Part shown: positions 42,361-51,978 of the stretch, in pieces
How the letters are laid out: every line of letters starts with the position of its first letter
Numbering within the stretch: the first letter of the stretch is position 1
NCBI RefSeq assembly: GCF_004115975.1
Contig: NZ_SDDZ01000016.1
Coordinates: 18,232-82,231 of the forward strand
Length of the DNA: 64,000 nt
From: Gelidibacter gilvus
GTDB taxonomy: Bacteria > Bacteroidota > Bacteroidia > Flavobacteriales > Flavobacteriaceae
Direction: 5' to 3'
Translations under genes and position numbers: made by a program
The notes under the pieces: model-generated
What the model was told of the DNA's origin: nothing
Database searches by the model: none
What the model saw: only the letters and a program-made list of their open reading frames with translations

Positions 42361-43263
42361 CTATCTGAAAAAATAACCCACAAGCATGGCGTGATCAGAT
42401 ACCTTATAATAAAATTTCTGAAGTAAGATTGGGGTTAGCCTTTTGGCTGTATACATTTGATCAATTTCTAGTAAAGGAATGCCAAAAGGCCATGTCGCAC
42501 TAAACCCTTGTCCATAATCATGAAAGCTTATATAATCGGTTTCAAAATTCCTGAAATGAACGCTTTCATAAGGCGTGTTGAAATCACCAACAATAAGATC
42601 TGAATTTCTTTCTGAAATTAACTCTAATACCGTTCCTAAAGTTTTTCGCTTATCCATTGTTGGACTTTGAAACGTATCGGTAAAAGCAAGTAATAATGGG
42701 CCATTATGTAGTTGCATCTCCACAAAATTTATGTCGTGGCTATATTCTTCAACTACATAAGTTATGTTTTTGATATGACCTTTAACACCAATCATCATGT
42801 CGCCTTGAAGTATTTGAAATTCGTAAGCAGGGAACTCTTTTGAGAACTGAAGAATATCTTTTTCGGATGCGTTTTCAGTTTCAGAAAGGGCGATGATGTC
42901 AGGCTGGATTTTTTTGATGTTTTCTGTAAGGATAGACATAGGAATTGTCGCTCTATTGGCGGCATTCCAGAATATAACTGAATTTGCATCATCAGGGATT
43001 TCAACCACCCGCGGAAAAACATAGGAATTGTTCAGCCAAATACCGGTGAGAGCTACAGTTAGCCAAATGAAAAAAATGAAGTATGTTTTTCGCCTGTAAA
43101 AGAAAATCGTAATAAGGCATCCAATTAAAATTATGATTGGAAGTGGAAAAGCATAAAAAAATATCTGAAGAGATTGAAAATGATCCTTTAAAATGAAATG
43201 GATTAATAATAAAAGAGCGTATGCAATCAATGCACACGCTCTAAATATTCTAAAAATTTTCAT
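42361..43263 (-). CDS. Endonuclease/exonuclease/phosphatase-family protein with membrane N-terminus
   Basis: The 300-residue protein has three hydrophobic segments in the first 95 residues, then an EEP domain with ALSETENAS, LIVGDFNTPYESVHF and the final KVSDHAMLVGYF, the metal and catalytic signatures. The catalytic domain should be outside the cytoplasm. The preferred ATG is 43263; an upstream start would overlap lysS. It follows lysS with an 8-base gap, so it is probably co-transcribed. Confidence 0.85.
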   Translation of the reverse strand: MKIFRIFRACALIAYALLLLIHFILKDHFQSLQIFFYAFPLPIIILIGCLITIFFYRRKTYFIFFIWLTVALTGIWLNNSYVFPRVVEIPDDANSVIFWNAANRATIPMSILTENIKKIQPDIIALSETENASEKDILQFSKEFPAYEFQILQGDMMIGVKGHIKNITYVVEEYSHDINFVEMQLHNGPLLLAFTDTFQSPTMDKRKTLGTVLELISERNSDLIVGDFNTPYESVHFRNFETDYISFHDYGQGFSATWPFGIPLLEIDQMYTAKRLTPILLQKFYYKVSDHAMLVGYFFR

Positions 43264-43270
43264 GGTGCTG

Positions 43271-44959
43271 TTAGATGGTATCCACAAATAAACCAGCTTC
43301 AGTTTTTTCCACTTTAGCCAACTTGTTTTTTGTCAAACCTTTTATGGTTACGTCCCATTTTTTGTTGCTCAATCCTGATTGGTCTTTTAGCATATTTAAA
43401 TCCATCGGAGCGTTTGATTTTAGAATGCTTAGTACGGCTTTTTCTTCATCCGTCATGGCTACGGCTTTCTTTTCCGGTTTCATTTGAGGGAAGAACAATA
43501 CTTCTTGTATGGATTGATTATTGGTTAAAAACATGATCAAACGGTCCATACCAATCCCCATTCCTGAAGTTGGAGGCATTCCGTATTCTAAGGCACGTAA
43601 GAAATCATAATCAATCATCTCAGTGGCTTCGTCATCTCCTTTTTGAGCCAATTCCATTTGATGTTCAAAACGTTCACGTTGGTCAATAGGGTCGTTCAAT
43701 TCAGAATAAGCGTTCGCAATTTCCTTACCGCAGACCATCAACTCAAAACGCTCTGTGAGTTCTGGGTTTTCACGATGCTCTTTGCATAAAGGGCTCATTT
43801 CTTTTGGGTAATCTGTGATGAATGTCGGTTGGATATAATTGCCTTCGCACTTTTCACCAAAGATTTCATCTATCAATTTGCCTTTACCCATAGTATTATC
43901 TACAGCAATGCCCATATCTTGAGCTGCTTTTCTAATCTCATCTTCGGATTTTCCGGTGATATCAAAACCTGTAAAATGCTTAATGGAATCGGTCATCGTG
44001 ACACGAGCATAAGGCGCTTTAAAGTCAATCTGATGTTCACCAAAAGTTGCTTCAGTTGTACCGTTTACGGCAATGGCGCAATGTTCCAGCAATTCCTCAC
44101 AAAAGTGCATCATCCAATTGTAATCTTTGTAGGACACATAAATCTCCATCGCTGTAAACTCTGGGTTGTGTGTGCGGTCCATGCCTTCATTTCTGAAGTT
44201 TTTAGAGAACTCATAAACCCCATCAAATCCACCAACAATAAGACGTTTTAGGTAAAGTTCGTTGGCAATTCGCATGTATAACGGAATGTCCAAACTGTTG
44301 TGGTGCGTTACAAAAGGGCGTGCCGCTGCGCCGCCCGGAATGGGTTGCAAAACCGGAGTTTCCACCTCAAAGTAGCCAGCATCGTTGAAAAATTCACGCA
44401 TGGCAGTGTATAGCTTGGTACGTTTTATAAATACCTTTTTAACGTTTGGGTTGACCACCAAATCGGCATAACGTTGTCTGTAACGCTGTTCAGGATCTGT
44501 AAAGGCGTCATATATTACACCGTCTTTTTCCTTCGGCAATGGCAACGGTTTTAAAGACTTGCTCAGTAAAGTGAAGTTTTTAACTTTTACCGTTTTTTCG
44601 CCAACTTGAGTAGTAAATAACTCACCTTCAATACCAATGAAATCACCAAAATCCAATAGTTTTTTAAATACCTCGTTGTATAAGGTTTTATCATCACCAG
44701 GACAAATTTCATCGCGGTTGAAATACACTTGGATTTTTCCTTCAGAATCTTGTATCTGGGCAAAACTTGCCTTTCCCTGAACTCTCATGGACATCAATCG
44801 GCCAGCAATAACTACCTTCTTGCCTTCTTCAAATTGCTCTTTTACCTGTTTGGAGGTGTGGTCCACAGGATATAAATCGGCTGGATACGGATTAATACCC
44901 ATCTCACGTAATGTGACTAATTTTTCTCTTCTAATGAGTTCTTGTTCTGAAAGTTGCAT
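43271..44959 (-). CDS. lysS: Lysyl-tRNA synthetase, class II
   Basis: The enzyme charges tRNA-Lys. The 562-residue protein has the N-terminal OB-fold anticodon domain (about 55-150), class II motif 2 FRNEGMDRTHNPEFTAME and motif 3 GMGIGMDRLIMFLT. E. coli LysS ends soon after motif 3 at about 505. Here about 60 further residues follow (DEEKAVLSILKSNAPMDLNM onward), resembling a winged-helix extension common in Bacteroidota. Confidence 0.96.
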   Translation of the reverse strand: MQLSEQELIRREKLVTLREMGINPYPADLYPVDHTSKQVKEQFEEGKKVVIAGRLMSMRVQGKASFAQIQDSEGKIQVYFNRDEICPGDDKTLYNEVFKKLLDFGDFIGIEGELFTTQVGEKTVKVKNFTLLSKSLKPLPLPKEKDGVIYDAFTDPEQRYRQRYADLVVNPNVKKVFIKRTKLYTAMREFFNDAGYFEVETPVLQPIPGGAAARPFVTHHNSLDIPLYMRIANELYLKRLIVGGFDGVYEFSKNFRNEGMDRTHNPEFTAMEIYVSYKDYNWMMHFCEELLEHCAIAVNGTTEATFGEHQIDFKAPYARVTMTDSIKHFTGFDITGKSEDEIRKAAQDMGIAVDNTMGKGKLIDEIFGEKCEGNYIQPTFITDYPKEMSPLCKEHRENPELTERFELMVCGKEIANAYSELNDPIDQRERFEHQMELAQKGDDEATEMIDYDFLRALEYGMPPTSGMGIGMDRLIMFLTNNQSIQEVLFFPQMKPEKKAVAMTDEEKAVLSILKSNAPMDLNMLKDQSGLSNKKWDVTIKGLTKNKLAKVEKTEAGLFVDTI

Positions 44960-44978
44960 GCTGATAAATTTTAATGTG

Positions 44979-44986
44979 CAAAATTA
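44979..44986 (-). promoter_or_regulatory. -7 element of lysS
   Basis: TAATTTTG on the minus strand, 20 bases before the start, matches TAnnTTTG. A TTG lies about 23 bases further upstream. Confidence 0.4.
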
Positions 44987-45247
44987 CACTTTTTTGAAAA
45001 ATAAACGGCCAAGTTTCAAGGATAGATTGGGTTTTTGATGGATTATTGAAGGAAAGCTTTTCTTTAAAGTTGAATTTCTAGGTTTTTGGAGTTGCCTTTC
45101 CCTATTTTAATGATTTTTGCACTATGTTCAGGTCATAAGAAGGCTTCTTTTTTAGGGAGGATAGTGTAACAAATTGAGCCTTGATACGTCATATATAGCA
45201 CACCAACTTAACGGGAGGTTTATCAATCATCAAAAATCTTCAAAATC

Positions 45248-45406
45248 ATGAGTATCTGGAGGGTCATTCTTTCTATTTTTTGTCCACCTTTAGCTGTCCT
45301 TGACCGAGGGTGTGGCTCTATCATTATTGTCTTTTTATTGTGGCTTTGTGGATGGGTTCCTGGAGTTATAGCGGCATTGGTCATTTTGAACAATCCAAAG
45401 CGGTAG
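45248..45406 (+). CDS. YqaE/Pmp3-family small membrane protein
   Basis: A 52-residue frame starts MSIWRVILSIFCPPLAVLDR and ends GWVPGVIAALVILNNPKR. It has the two membrane helices and the conserved PPLAV and GWxPGxxxAxxxI motifs of the YqaE/Pmp3 family, small proteins linked to membrane potential and salt stress in other organisms. It is short, so it is easily missed, and a longer meaningless frame lies antisense to it. It lies between the lysS and lipB promoter regions. Confidence 0.88.
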   Translation: MSIWRVILSIFCPPLAVLDRGCGSIIIVFLLWLCGWVPGVIAALVILNNPKR

Positions 45407-45585
45407 TTTTTAGTTGGCAGTCCGCAGTCAGCAGTATTCAGTGAAAGTGTATAATACTTCATCGGGAAGTTGTCTTTAGGCATCCGTCTTCGAGCTATTT
45501 CTCCTTGGATCTCTGTGGTCCTCATGTGTAACTCTGTGAAACAACTTTTTTGACATCCCATTCCCTTCATCCATCCAAAATAGTT
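45407..45585 (+). other. Gap with degenerate low-complexity repeat text
   Basis: No ORF is supported. The part at about 45510-45545 (CTCTGTGGTCC, TGTAACTCTGTGAAAC) resembles common intergenic CTCTGTG repeats of Bacteroidota. AGTTGGCAGTCCGCAGTCAGC at 45412-45432 is another low-complexity stretch. Confidence 0.45.
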
Positions 45586-45593
45586 TAAATTTG
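45586..45593 (+). promoter_or_regulatory. -7 element of lipB
   Basis: TAAATTTG lies only 5 bases before the lipB ATG. If used, the transcript would be nearly leaderless. Confidence 0.45.
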
Positions 45594-45598
45594 TTGGC

Positions 45599-46315
45599 AT
45601 GAATAAAATAGTTGAAGTTCAGGATTTAGGTCACAATGATTATAAAGCAACTTGGGATTATCAGGAAGGATTATTCAAGTCTGTTATAGATACGAAAATC
45701 AAGAACAGAAGAGAAGAGGCTAATTTAGAAACACAGAATTATTTTCTGTTTGTGGAGCATCCACATGTGTATACCTTGGGTAAAAGTGGCGATTTTTCAC
45801 ATCTTTTATTGAATGAAGAACAGCTCACCCAAAAAGGTGCCACCTTTTATAAAATAAATAGGGGAGGAGACATTACCTATCACGGTCCGGGACAAATTGT
45901 GGGCTACCCAATCCTTGATTTGGAGAACTTTTTTACGGATATTCATAAATATTTACGATTACTGGAAGAAATGATCATTTTGACCTTAATGGAATACGGA
46001 CTTAAAGCCGAACGAAGTCCGGGAGAAACAGGTGTTTGGTTAGGTGTGGGAACGCCATTTGCACGGAAAATATGTGCTATGGGTGTCAGGGCAAGCAGAT
46101 GGGTGACGATGCATGGATTTGCATTGAACGTAAATGCCGATTTAGGCTATTTTGATAATATCATTCCTTGTGGAATTAGGGGTAAAGCCGTTACAACCCT
46201 GAATGTGGAATTAGGTGTTGATAAGGTAGACGAATCCGAATTAAAGGCGAAACTCTTAAAGCATTTTATGAACCTGTTTGATGCCGTGCCTCGTCATAAA
46301 AAGAGCGTATTTTAA
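45599..46315 (+). CDS. lipB: Octanoyl-[acyl-carrier-protein]:protein transferase LipB
   Basis: LipB moves octanoate from ACP to lipoyl domains, the first step in lipoate synthesis. The 238-residue protein has RGGDITYHGPGQIVGYPI, the lysine in RKICAMGVRASRW and the catalytic cysteine in IIPCGIRGKAVT. It supplies complexes such as the E2 encoded at 25480. The next gene starts 2 bases after the stop. Confidence 0.95.
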   Translation: MNKIVEVQDLGHNDYKATWDYQEGLFKSVIDTKIKNRREEANLETQNYFLFVEHPHVYTLGKSGDFSHLLLNEEQLTQKGATFYKINRGGDITYHGPGQIVGYPILDLENFFTDIHKYLRLLEEMIILTLMEYGLKAERSPGETGVWLGVGTPFARKICAMGVRASRWVTMHGFALNVNADLGYFDNIIPCGIRGKAVTTLNVELGVDKVDESELKAKLLKHFMNLFDAVPRHKKSVF

Positions 46316-46317
46316 AT

Positions 46318-46797
46318 ATGGGACACCTCCAAAAGATCATTTTGATGGTTTTAATCGTGCCTTTGGCGCTGTTTCCTGGAGGACTAATTTCTTATATATT
46401 GATGTTTGAAGAACTGAAATTTGAAACATCAATGTGGATTCCAATTGCGATGACAGTTTTGGGAATTTGTAGTTTTATTTTTCATTTTAAAACCAAAGGA
46501 TTTTATAAACTGCTGAAAAAGGAAAAGGATTTACCAAGTGTAGATCTGTTGTTTTGGATTCTTGATATCGCTTTTGGAATCGCTTACGTCCTGCTCTCTT
46601 TTTATTTTATCTACCTCGTGTACACGTTTCCAACTAAAAAAGGACCACTTATTTTATTGATAGTTATTGTACCAATGTTCATAGCAGGCGCGTGGACGGT
46701 TTTTGAAGCTTTCTATCTCAATAAGTTAATCCGAATCCATAAATATGCCCATCGACATTCTGAGATTGAAGATATTAAAGGAAATGCGACAGAATAG
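46318..46797 (+). CDS. Four-helix membrane protein of unknown function
   Basis: The 159-residue protein has four hydrophobic segments, at about 7-28, 41-57, 78-102 and 109-131, and a charged C-terminal tail (LIRIHKYAHRHSEIEDIKG). No family motif is recognised. It follows lipB by 2 bases, so it is probably co-transcribed, but no functional link is evident. Confidence 0.6.
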   Translation: MGHLQKIILMVLIVPLALFPGGLISYILMFEELKFETSMWIPIAMTVLGICSFIFHFKTKGFYKLLKKEKDLPSVDLLFWILDIAFGIAYVLLSFYFIYLVYTFPTKKGPLILLIVIVPMFIAGAWTVFEAFYLNKLIRIHKYAHRHSEIEDIKGNATE

Positions 46798-46853
46798 AGG
46801 AGTTTTCAGAAATTCGTTTTTTTTAAAGTCTAGAATCTTGAATTCTGAATTTT

Positions 46854-46908
46854 CAATCATCAATCATCAATCATCAATCGACAATCGTAAATCGTAAATC
46901 ATCAATCC
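46854..46908 (+). repeat. Low-complexity ATCATCA/ATCGTAA repeat
   Basis: Imperfect 7-base units AATCATC recur about seven times, drifting to AATCGTA. Just upstream is a GAATCTTGAATTCTGAATTTTC run like the IVS-like arms seen in the paa cluster. No ORF is present. Confidence 0.65.
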
Positions 46909-46910
46909 CT

Positions 46911-47960
46911 CTAGCTTTCCTCATTAAAAAACACCTTGTAATAGTGCATTTTCTTAACATCATCGTAGCCACGTTCCAAATATTCAGCGGAAGCATCAGG
47001 TGCGTCAACATCTAATTTGATCTGGATATTAGTGTCTAACTTAATTTCCGTTTTAATCTTCTGTTTTTGCTTTTTCAGGACACTTTCAGAAACATCAAAC
47101 TGATTGCGGATGATGACGGCATGATCGGTTTCAAAGCCTTTTTTATAATCGTCAAAAAGCTCTTTATACTTGTCGTCATCAAAAACATCATCTTTGAAAT
47201 TTTCGACGTTGATCACTTCATTTTCCTTGAAATAATCAACGGTCTTTGCTAAAAACGAACTTTTTTCCTGAAGTCCTAAACTTGGTTTTAATACGTCTTC
47301 AGAGAAATTTTTGCAGAGTTCAATGTAATTTTTAGTATGTTGGTTATAGTCATCTGGATACTTAATGTTGAGAAAGTGTTTTATCCAATATTGGGTGTCG
47401 TATGAATTGTTGTCAACGCTCAATATGATATTGCCCTCTGTGTCTGAAGTATTTAGAATGAGAACACCTTTGTCCACTTTCTTGGTAGGGATGCCCTTCT
47501 GGGTGATGAGGTCATAACTGTTATTTTCCAAATAAGTTTGGAAGAATTCTGCTCTATTTTCAATTTTAAAAATGCCAATTGCCTTGACGAACATGTCGTC
47601 ATATTGAATGTCTTCAAAAATACAAACCAACACATCTCCAGTTTTTATTTGTGCAGAATTGCTCTGTTCAAACAAATGGGTGACCACGTGTTTTGAGATG
47701 TCTATAAAATTGCTTTCGTCAGCAAATAACTGGGTGGCGTAGGTGTTAATTTCGTTAAGGTTGATGTTAGAGTGGTGATTGAACCGGTAGCTCTCAACCA
47801 AACTGCCAAAAGGGCGAAGTAAATAGCCCAACATCAAGTCGTAGCTTATTTCGTCAAAGTCCAATTCCTGTTCGGAAAACGCGTTTTTAGTGCTGTTAAA
47901 CTTATTGCCAACCTTATGGAGGATAGCTTTTGAAATGGAGGTTTTGGTACGTTTGATCAT
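46911..47960 (-). CDS. Nucleoid-associated protein, NdpA/YejK-like
   Basis: The 349-residue protein starts MIKRTKTSISKAILHKVGNKFN (ATG 47960; an in-frame upstream start to 47990 is less likely). The NA37/NdpA pattern appears in LVCIFEDIQYDDMFVKAIGIFKIE and in GVLILNTSDTEGNIILSVD. A central region with DTQYWIKHFLNI and a C-terminal stretch IRNQFDVSESVLKKQKQKIK follow. Related proteins bind DNA on the nucleoid; a precise role is not known. It is distinct from the HU family. Confidence 0.82.
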   Translation of the reverse strand: MIKRTKTSISKAILHKVGNKFNSTKNAFSEQELDFDEISYDLMLGYLLRPFGSLVESYRFNHHSNINLNEINTYATQLFADESNFIDISKHVVTHLFEQSNSAQIKTGDVLVCIFEDIQYDDMFVKAIGIFKIENRAEFFQTYLENNSYDLITQKGIPTKKVDKGVLILNTSDTEGNIILSVDNNSYDTQYWIKHFLNIKYPDDYNQHTKNYIELCKNFSEDVLKPSLGLQEKSSFLAKTVDYFKENEVINVENFKDDVFDDDKYKELFDDYKKGFETDHAVIIRNQFDVSESVLKKQKQKIKTEIKLDTNIQIKLDVDAPDASAEYLERGYDDVKKMHYYKVFFNEES

Positions 47961-48021
47961 AACAGAAGATTTGCATTTTGGAGTCTGCAATACTACATAA
48001 AATTGACTGAAATTAAATGGA

Positions 48022-48050
48022 AAACGCCAAAGAAAATCCTTGGCGTTTAA
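48022..48050 (-). terminator. Probable terminator of the OmpA-family gene
   Basis: AAACGCCAA and TTGGCGTTT form a perfect 9-base stem 25 bases past the OmpA-family stop; only a short T-run follows on minus. Confidence 0.6.
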
Positions 48051-48074
48051 AAAAATATGGAGATGTACTAAATG

Positions 48075-49406
48075 CTAAATTTTTATAAATTCAACACGTC
48101 TATTTTGGGCCTTTCCATCGGGAGTGGTGTTATCGGCAACTGGCACACCCGCGCCTTTTCCGTCCGTTTGAAGTCTGCCAGCAGGAATGTTGTAAAGATT
48201 GATCAAGGCATTTTTTACAGACTCTGCACGCTGTTTTGACAAGGCGATATTTGCATCACTATTGCCGTCAGCATCAGTATGACCAACAATATTGAGTTTT
48301 ATATTTTCATCTTGTAGTAATACTTGCGAAATTTGTAAAACAATCCCCAGAGACTGTGGTTTTATATTAGCGGATCCAGAGTCGAAGAGAATGCCATTGG
48401 TAGAGATTTTGCCTTCAGACAATAATTTTCTGCGTAAGTCTTCACCACCATCTGCAACTCTAAGGTTAGTTATAAATATACGCTCTTGGCCTTCTTTAAG
48501 CCCAATCACATTGAATTTAAGATGCTTTAGAACGTTCAATTCCGCAACCATCCTTGGGATGTCCAAATATTTGGTTTCATTGATCCAAAGTCGGTAGCGA
48601 TTTCTGGTGACTGCAATCGCGATATGAGGTTGATTGAGTAATGCTTCTCTTATATCTGCTGCAACTTGACTGTCGATACCGCCACTTTTACTTTTGAAAA
48701 TATTAGTGGAGTGGATGCCATACGAATTATATTGACATAGTGATAATGAGCTTTGAATGTAATTGTCTGAGTATTTTTTTAAAACGTCTGAATCAGTTAA
48801 AGTGAATTGCAGGTAGGAACTGGAGGAAGTACCCTTATCCAAGCCCTGGGTTAGGATATCAAATTCTATAGTGTAATCTTCCGGAAGGTCTTTTACGTCG
48901 GGCATATAGAATACGGAATGCCCGGGTTTTAGTTCAAACCAATTGCCTTCAACATTATTTATTTTCACCACTTCACCTGATCCATTGGTATTCCATTTTG
49001 ATGGGAAATCGCCTATGAAATCTTGTGAAAAATCATCATAAAACAACACCTTATCTCCAGGGACAAAATCGTATTTGCTGTACACTTCTAAATTGTCTGA
49101 AACATTATTTCTTACTGTCGCGGCAGAAGTTTTAGGGCCATCATCAGTTGTTGAAGATTGATTGTTAGGTGCGTTATTTGGATCGTTTGAAGGGCCTTTT
49201 TGTGGCGATGATTTTTGACTCGGTTCTAAAATGGAATCCATCATTTTACCGGTTTCCTTTTCTGTTTTCTGTTCTAGTTTTCGTTCCACGGTGCGTTCTG
49301 CACTTTTTTGTAATTTTTTCCATATTTGGGCATTTGCTGATGGCATCATAAAAAGACCAATAAGCGCCGTGCCGACGATGTTTTTAAATTTCAAAGAGAT
49401 GTTCAT
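48075..49406 (-). CDS. OmpA-family protein with central beta-sandwich-like domain
   Basis: The 443-residue protein has a signal peptide (MNISLKFKNIVGTALIGLFM, cleavage near ANAQ), an acidic and basic N-terminal stretch with coiled-coil character, a Ser/Asn/Pro-rich linker, a middle LamG-like region (FYDDFSQDFIGDFPSKWN, ELKPGHSVFYMP) and a C-terminal OmpA peptidoglycan-binding domain (NIVGHTDADGNSDANIALSKQRAESVKNAL, QNRRVEFIK). The start at 49406 is chosen over 49439 because it gives a clean signal. It probably links envelope and cell wall. Confidence 0.88.
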   Translation of the reverse strand: MNISLKFKNIVGTALIGLFMMPSANAQIWKKLQKSAERTVERKLEQKTEKETGKMMDSILEPSQKSSPQKGPSNDPNNAPNNQSSTTDDGPKTSAATVRNNVSDNLEVYSKYDFVPGDKVLFYDDFSQDFIGDFPSKWNTNGSGEVVKINNVEGNWFELKPGHSVFYMPDVKDLPEDYTIEFDILTQGLDKGTSSSSYLQFTLTDSDVLKKYSDNYIQSSLSLCQYNSYGIHSTNIFKSKSGGIDSQVAADIREALLNQPHIAIAVTRNRYRLWINETKYLDIPRMVAELNVLKHLKFNVIGLKEGQERIFITNLRVADGGEDLRRKLLSEGKISTNGILFDSGSANIKPQSLGIVLQISQVLLQDENIKLNIVGHTDADGNSDANIALSKQRAESVKNALINLYNIPAGRLQTDGKGAGVPVADNTTPDGKAQNRRVEFIKI

Positions 49407-49521
49407 TTCTATACAGTTTGAATTAATCGTTAAAATCAATTCTTAATATAGAGAATAACCACATCTCAACGATAGGAAACTGTATGGTTGGTAGTGCTTT
49501 ATGTGTGGATGGTAGAAAAAA

Positions 49522-51951
49522 TTAGTTTATTTGATAAATGATGATGCCGTTTTGATCGCCTTTTGTAACAAACTCTGGATTTTTTCCCTTGTCAATATTG
49601 TCAAGATCAATGGTGGAATTGCCATAAACGGGGAAGTTGTCAATCGCTTTTCCTAAGCTATCAAAAAGATAAACTTTCTTGGCCTGTAAATCGGTAACGG
49701 AAACGTAAATCTTATCGTTGACGTAGAATATTTTTGGTGGTGTATAATCTCCAAAATCCAGCTCTACTTTATTGGTTTTAATGTGCAGAATATTCTCAGA
49801 AAGCGTGACTAATGTTTTACTGGTTGCAGTGATGCTGTGTTTCTCTCCCAGGCTTAAATTGCTACTGCTCATTTTTCCGTTTTCGTCAATTTGAACGAGG
49901 TCACCTTTAGCGGTGGTGGTCGTGAACTTGTTGTCATACAGATAAATGCCACTGTCGCTAAAGCTGATATTGTTTTTCACGTTGACCCGTGTTTTACCCA
50001 CCCTATTTAATATTTCGAGCTCGTTGCCTTGGACAAAAACAATATAATCCTTTCTGTCAATTCTGAAATGTTGAGGCTGGGTATTGATGGTGTTTTCTGC
50101 TTTTTTGAAGTTAAATCCTCTTACAATTTTACCTTGCTTGTTATACAATAAAACCGAAGCGCCTTGGGTAACCATCAATCGGTAATCTCTGTTTTTATCA
50201 TAGTCAAAGACCGATAATGGCTGTGTAATTTGATCCCTAAACTTTAAAGGAAAAGAGCCAACATCCTTTCCGTTACGGTCTAAAACATAGACCTGATGTT
50301 GTGTAGCAAAAGCCAATTGGAGCCGCCCATTTTTATTGATGTCTATTTGTTCAATCCTTCCTAAGATCTTGCTATCCAATTGCTTTTTCCATTGCACTTT
50401 GCCATCTTTGGAAATAAGATATAAATTGTTGCTAATGTCCTGTACTGCCACTTCCATTTGGTTGTTGGTGTGGTTGTTTACAAATTGAGGATTGGTCAAA
50501 ACATCAGCATCCAAAGTCACACTAACATCTTCATAAACCGTATTTGACGCCGATTTTTTCTTGTTTTTGTGTAGGATAGCGTGAACGTGCGCGAAATCAG
50601 TTTCATATACAAACTGTATAGCCGATGCATTGAAGCCATCAGCGTTGATGGTGTTTGCAGTTTCGAAATTTGAATTGAGAATTTGTTTTAGATGATTGGA
50701 ATTGGCGTATGCAAGCAATGACGATTCGTCGCTTAAATCGTCCATCATGTCTTCAAAAGCATGAGATGTAGAAAGTGTCGCATTATTTTGATAACTGGCA
50801 ATGACTTCTTTTAAGAGTTCCATATCATCTGAAAACACGAAAAAATCTTCAATATTAATGAATTTCGTTGCTTTTGTATAGGTGATCAATGGTGAAAACA
50901 AATCGGAGAAAAATTCAGGTTTATCAAAGGTGTAAATGGAAATGTCTCTATAGGTGTCAATACTGTTTTGAGCGCCAAAAAAGGTGTTCATATTTGTGGC
51001 ATCAATACTATTCAAAACGACCGCCTGTTGATCGTTTTTATAGATTACACCAGCTTCCAAAATACTTTCAAAGAGCGATTCGCTAACTATGGAATCTTGT
51101 TTTCTGAATTTAGAAAGGTTTTCGTGAAAGGTCTTAAAACTATGAAATGTAAAGCTCAAAAACCCATCACTATCTGGTGGACATATTTTTGGCAATCTAT
51201 TTTCTTGAGGAAAGGTGTTTTTGAAAATATTGATCAAGCTTTTAGAAGAATCCTTTGCGACGGTTATCCCATCAAATCTGAGTTGGTCCTGGGTTAAATC
51301 GGCATCTAAAAGGAAGTAATTGGAGAGTTGAGCTTTGTTGAGGTGTTGATCAAAGAATAATTCGGGTTGAAATGATTTGCCTTTCGTATTCATGAAAAGA
51401 GACAAGGATTCGCCATTGGACGTGGTCTGGTATAATTCTTTCAACAACGGATTAGGGTCCTTTTTATTAAATGCGGCTTCTGTTAGTGTCCGGTCATTGG
51501 AAGCGAAGACTATGCTGTCCTTGACCATGCTATAAATAATTTCTTTCTCAATGGTTGTTTTGGTTAAGGAGCCGTTTTTTAAGGTGATGGTTTCTACCGA
51601 ATAATTAGGTGTCGAAGCGAAATTGAAAAGATCCTTATGATATTTTGTGATGACTGAAATTTGGAGACTGTCTTTTTGGTCGTGTCCAAAGGCAATCAGG
51701 AGATCATCTGAGGGTTTTAAGTGATTGAGAAAATCAAGCTTTTTATTGAAGTGCCCAATTGGAGTTTTACCAGAAAACTGATTCAGCAGACTGTTGTTTT
51801 TAAACACGCTTTTCAGACCTTCAATTGAAGTCGTTTTTATAACCACTGTCGCATGATTTGGAACCAATGTCATGAGATTGGAATACTTAGGCGTGTCGTT
51901 TTTACAACTTATGATTAATATAAATGTTAACAGAAAACAAATATTTCGCAT
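49522..51951 (-). CDS. Large lipoprotein, DUF3352-like N-terminus and propeller-like C-terminus
   Basis: The 809-residue protein has a lipoprotein signal (LTFILIISC, Cys16). The N-terminal half (to about 460) resembles DUF3352-like repeated beta units with bulky aromatic spacing. The C-terminal half has repeated segments such as NLYLISKDGKVQWKKQLDSK, VYVLDRNGKDVGSFPLKF and VLLYNKQGKIVRGF, as in beta-propellers of the PQQ/WD type. No catalytic motif is seen. It lies just downstream of rnhB on the same strand; it may sense or bind something at the outer membrane, but this is not shown. Confidence 0.75.
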   Translation of the reverse strand: MRNICFLLTFILIISCKNDTPKYSNLMTLVPNHATVVIKTTSIEGLKSVFKNNSLLNQFSGKTPIGHFNKKLDFLNHLKPSDDLLIAFGHDQKDSLQISVITKYHKDLFNFASTPNYSVETITLKNGSLTKTTIEKEIIYSMVKDSIVFASNDRTLTEAAFNKKDPNPLLKELYQTTSNGESLSLFMNTKGKSFQPELFFDQHLNKAQLSNYFLLDADLTQDQLRFDGITVAKDSSKSLINIFKNTFPQENRLPKICPPDSDGFLSFTFHSFKTFHENLSKFRKQDSIVSESLFESILEAGVIYKNDQQAVVLNSIDATNMNTFFGAQNSIDTYRDISIYTFDKPEFFSDLFSPLITYTKATKFINIEDFFVFSDDMELLKEVIASYQNNATLSTSHAFEDMMDDLSDESSLLAYANSNHLKQILNSNFETANTINADGFNASAIQFVYETDFAHVHAILHKNKKKSASNTVYEDVSVTLDADVLTNPQFVNNHTNNQMEVAVQDISNNLYLISKDGKVQWKKQLDSKILGRIEQIDINKNGRLQLAFATQHQVYVLDRNGKDVGSFPLKFRDQITQPLSVFDYDKNRDYRLMVTQGASVLLYNKQGKIVRGFNFKKAENTINTQPQHFRIDRKDYIVFVQGNELEILNRVGKTRVNVKNNISFSDSGIYLYDNKFTTTTAKGDLVQIDENGKMSSSNLSLGEKHSITATSKTLVTLSENILHIKTNKVELDFGDYTPPKIFYVNDKIYVSVTDLQAKKVYLFDSLGKAIDNFPVYGNSTIDLDNIDKGKNPEFVTKGDQNGIIIYQIN

Positions 51952-51978
51952 GTTGGTTTTTTTTGTAAATATAAAAAG

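Noticed and set aside
45223..45600. 125-codon frame on the minus strand
   Set aside because: It is antisense to the YqaE/Pmp3 gene at 45248-45406 and to low-complexity repeats, and its translation resembles no family.
46854..46908. Possible CRISPR array (short units AATCATC)
   Set aside because: Units are 7 bases, contiguous and degenerate, with no spacers; it is a simple repeat.
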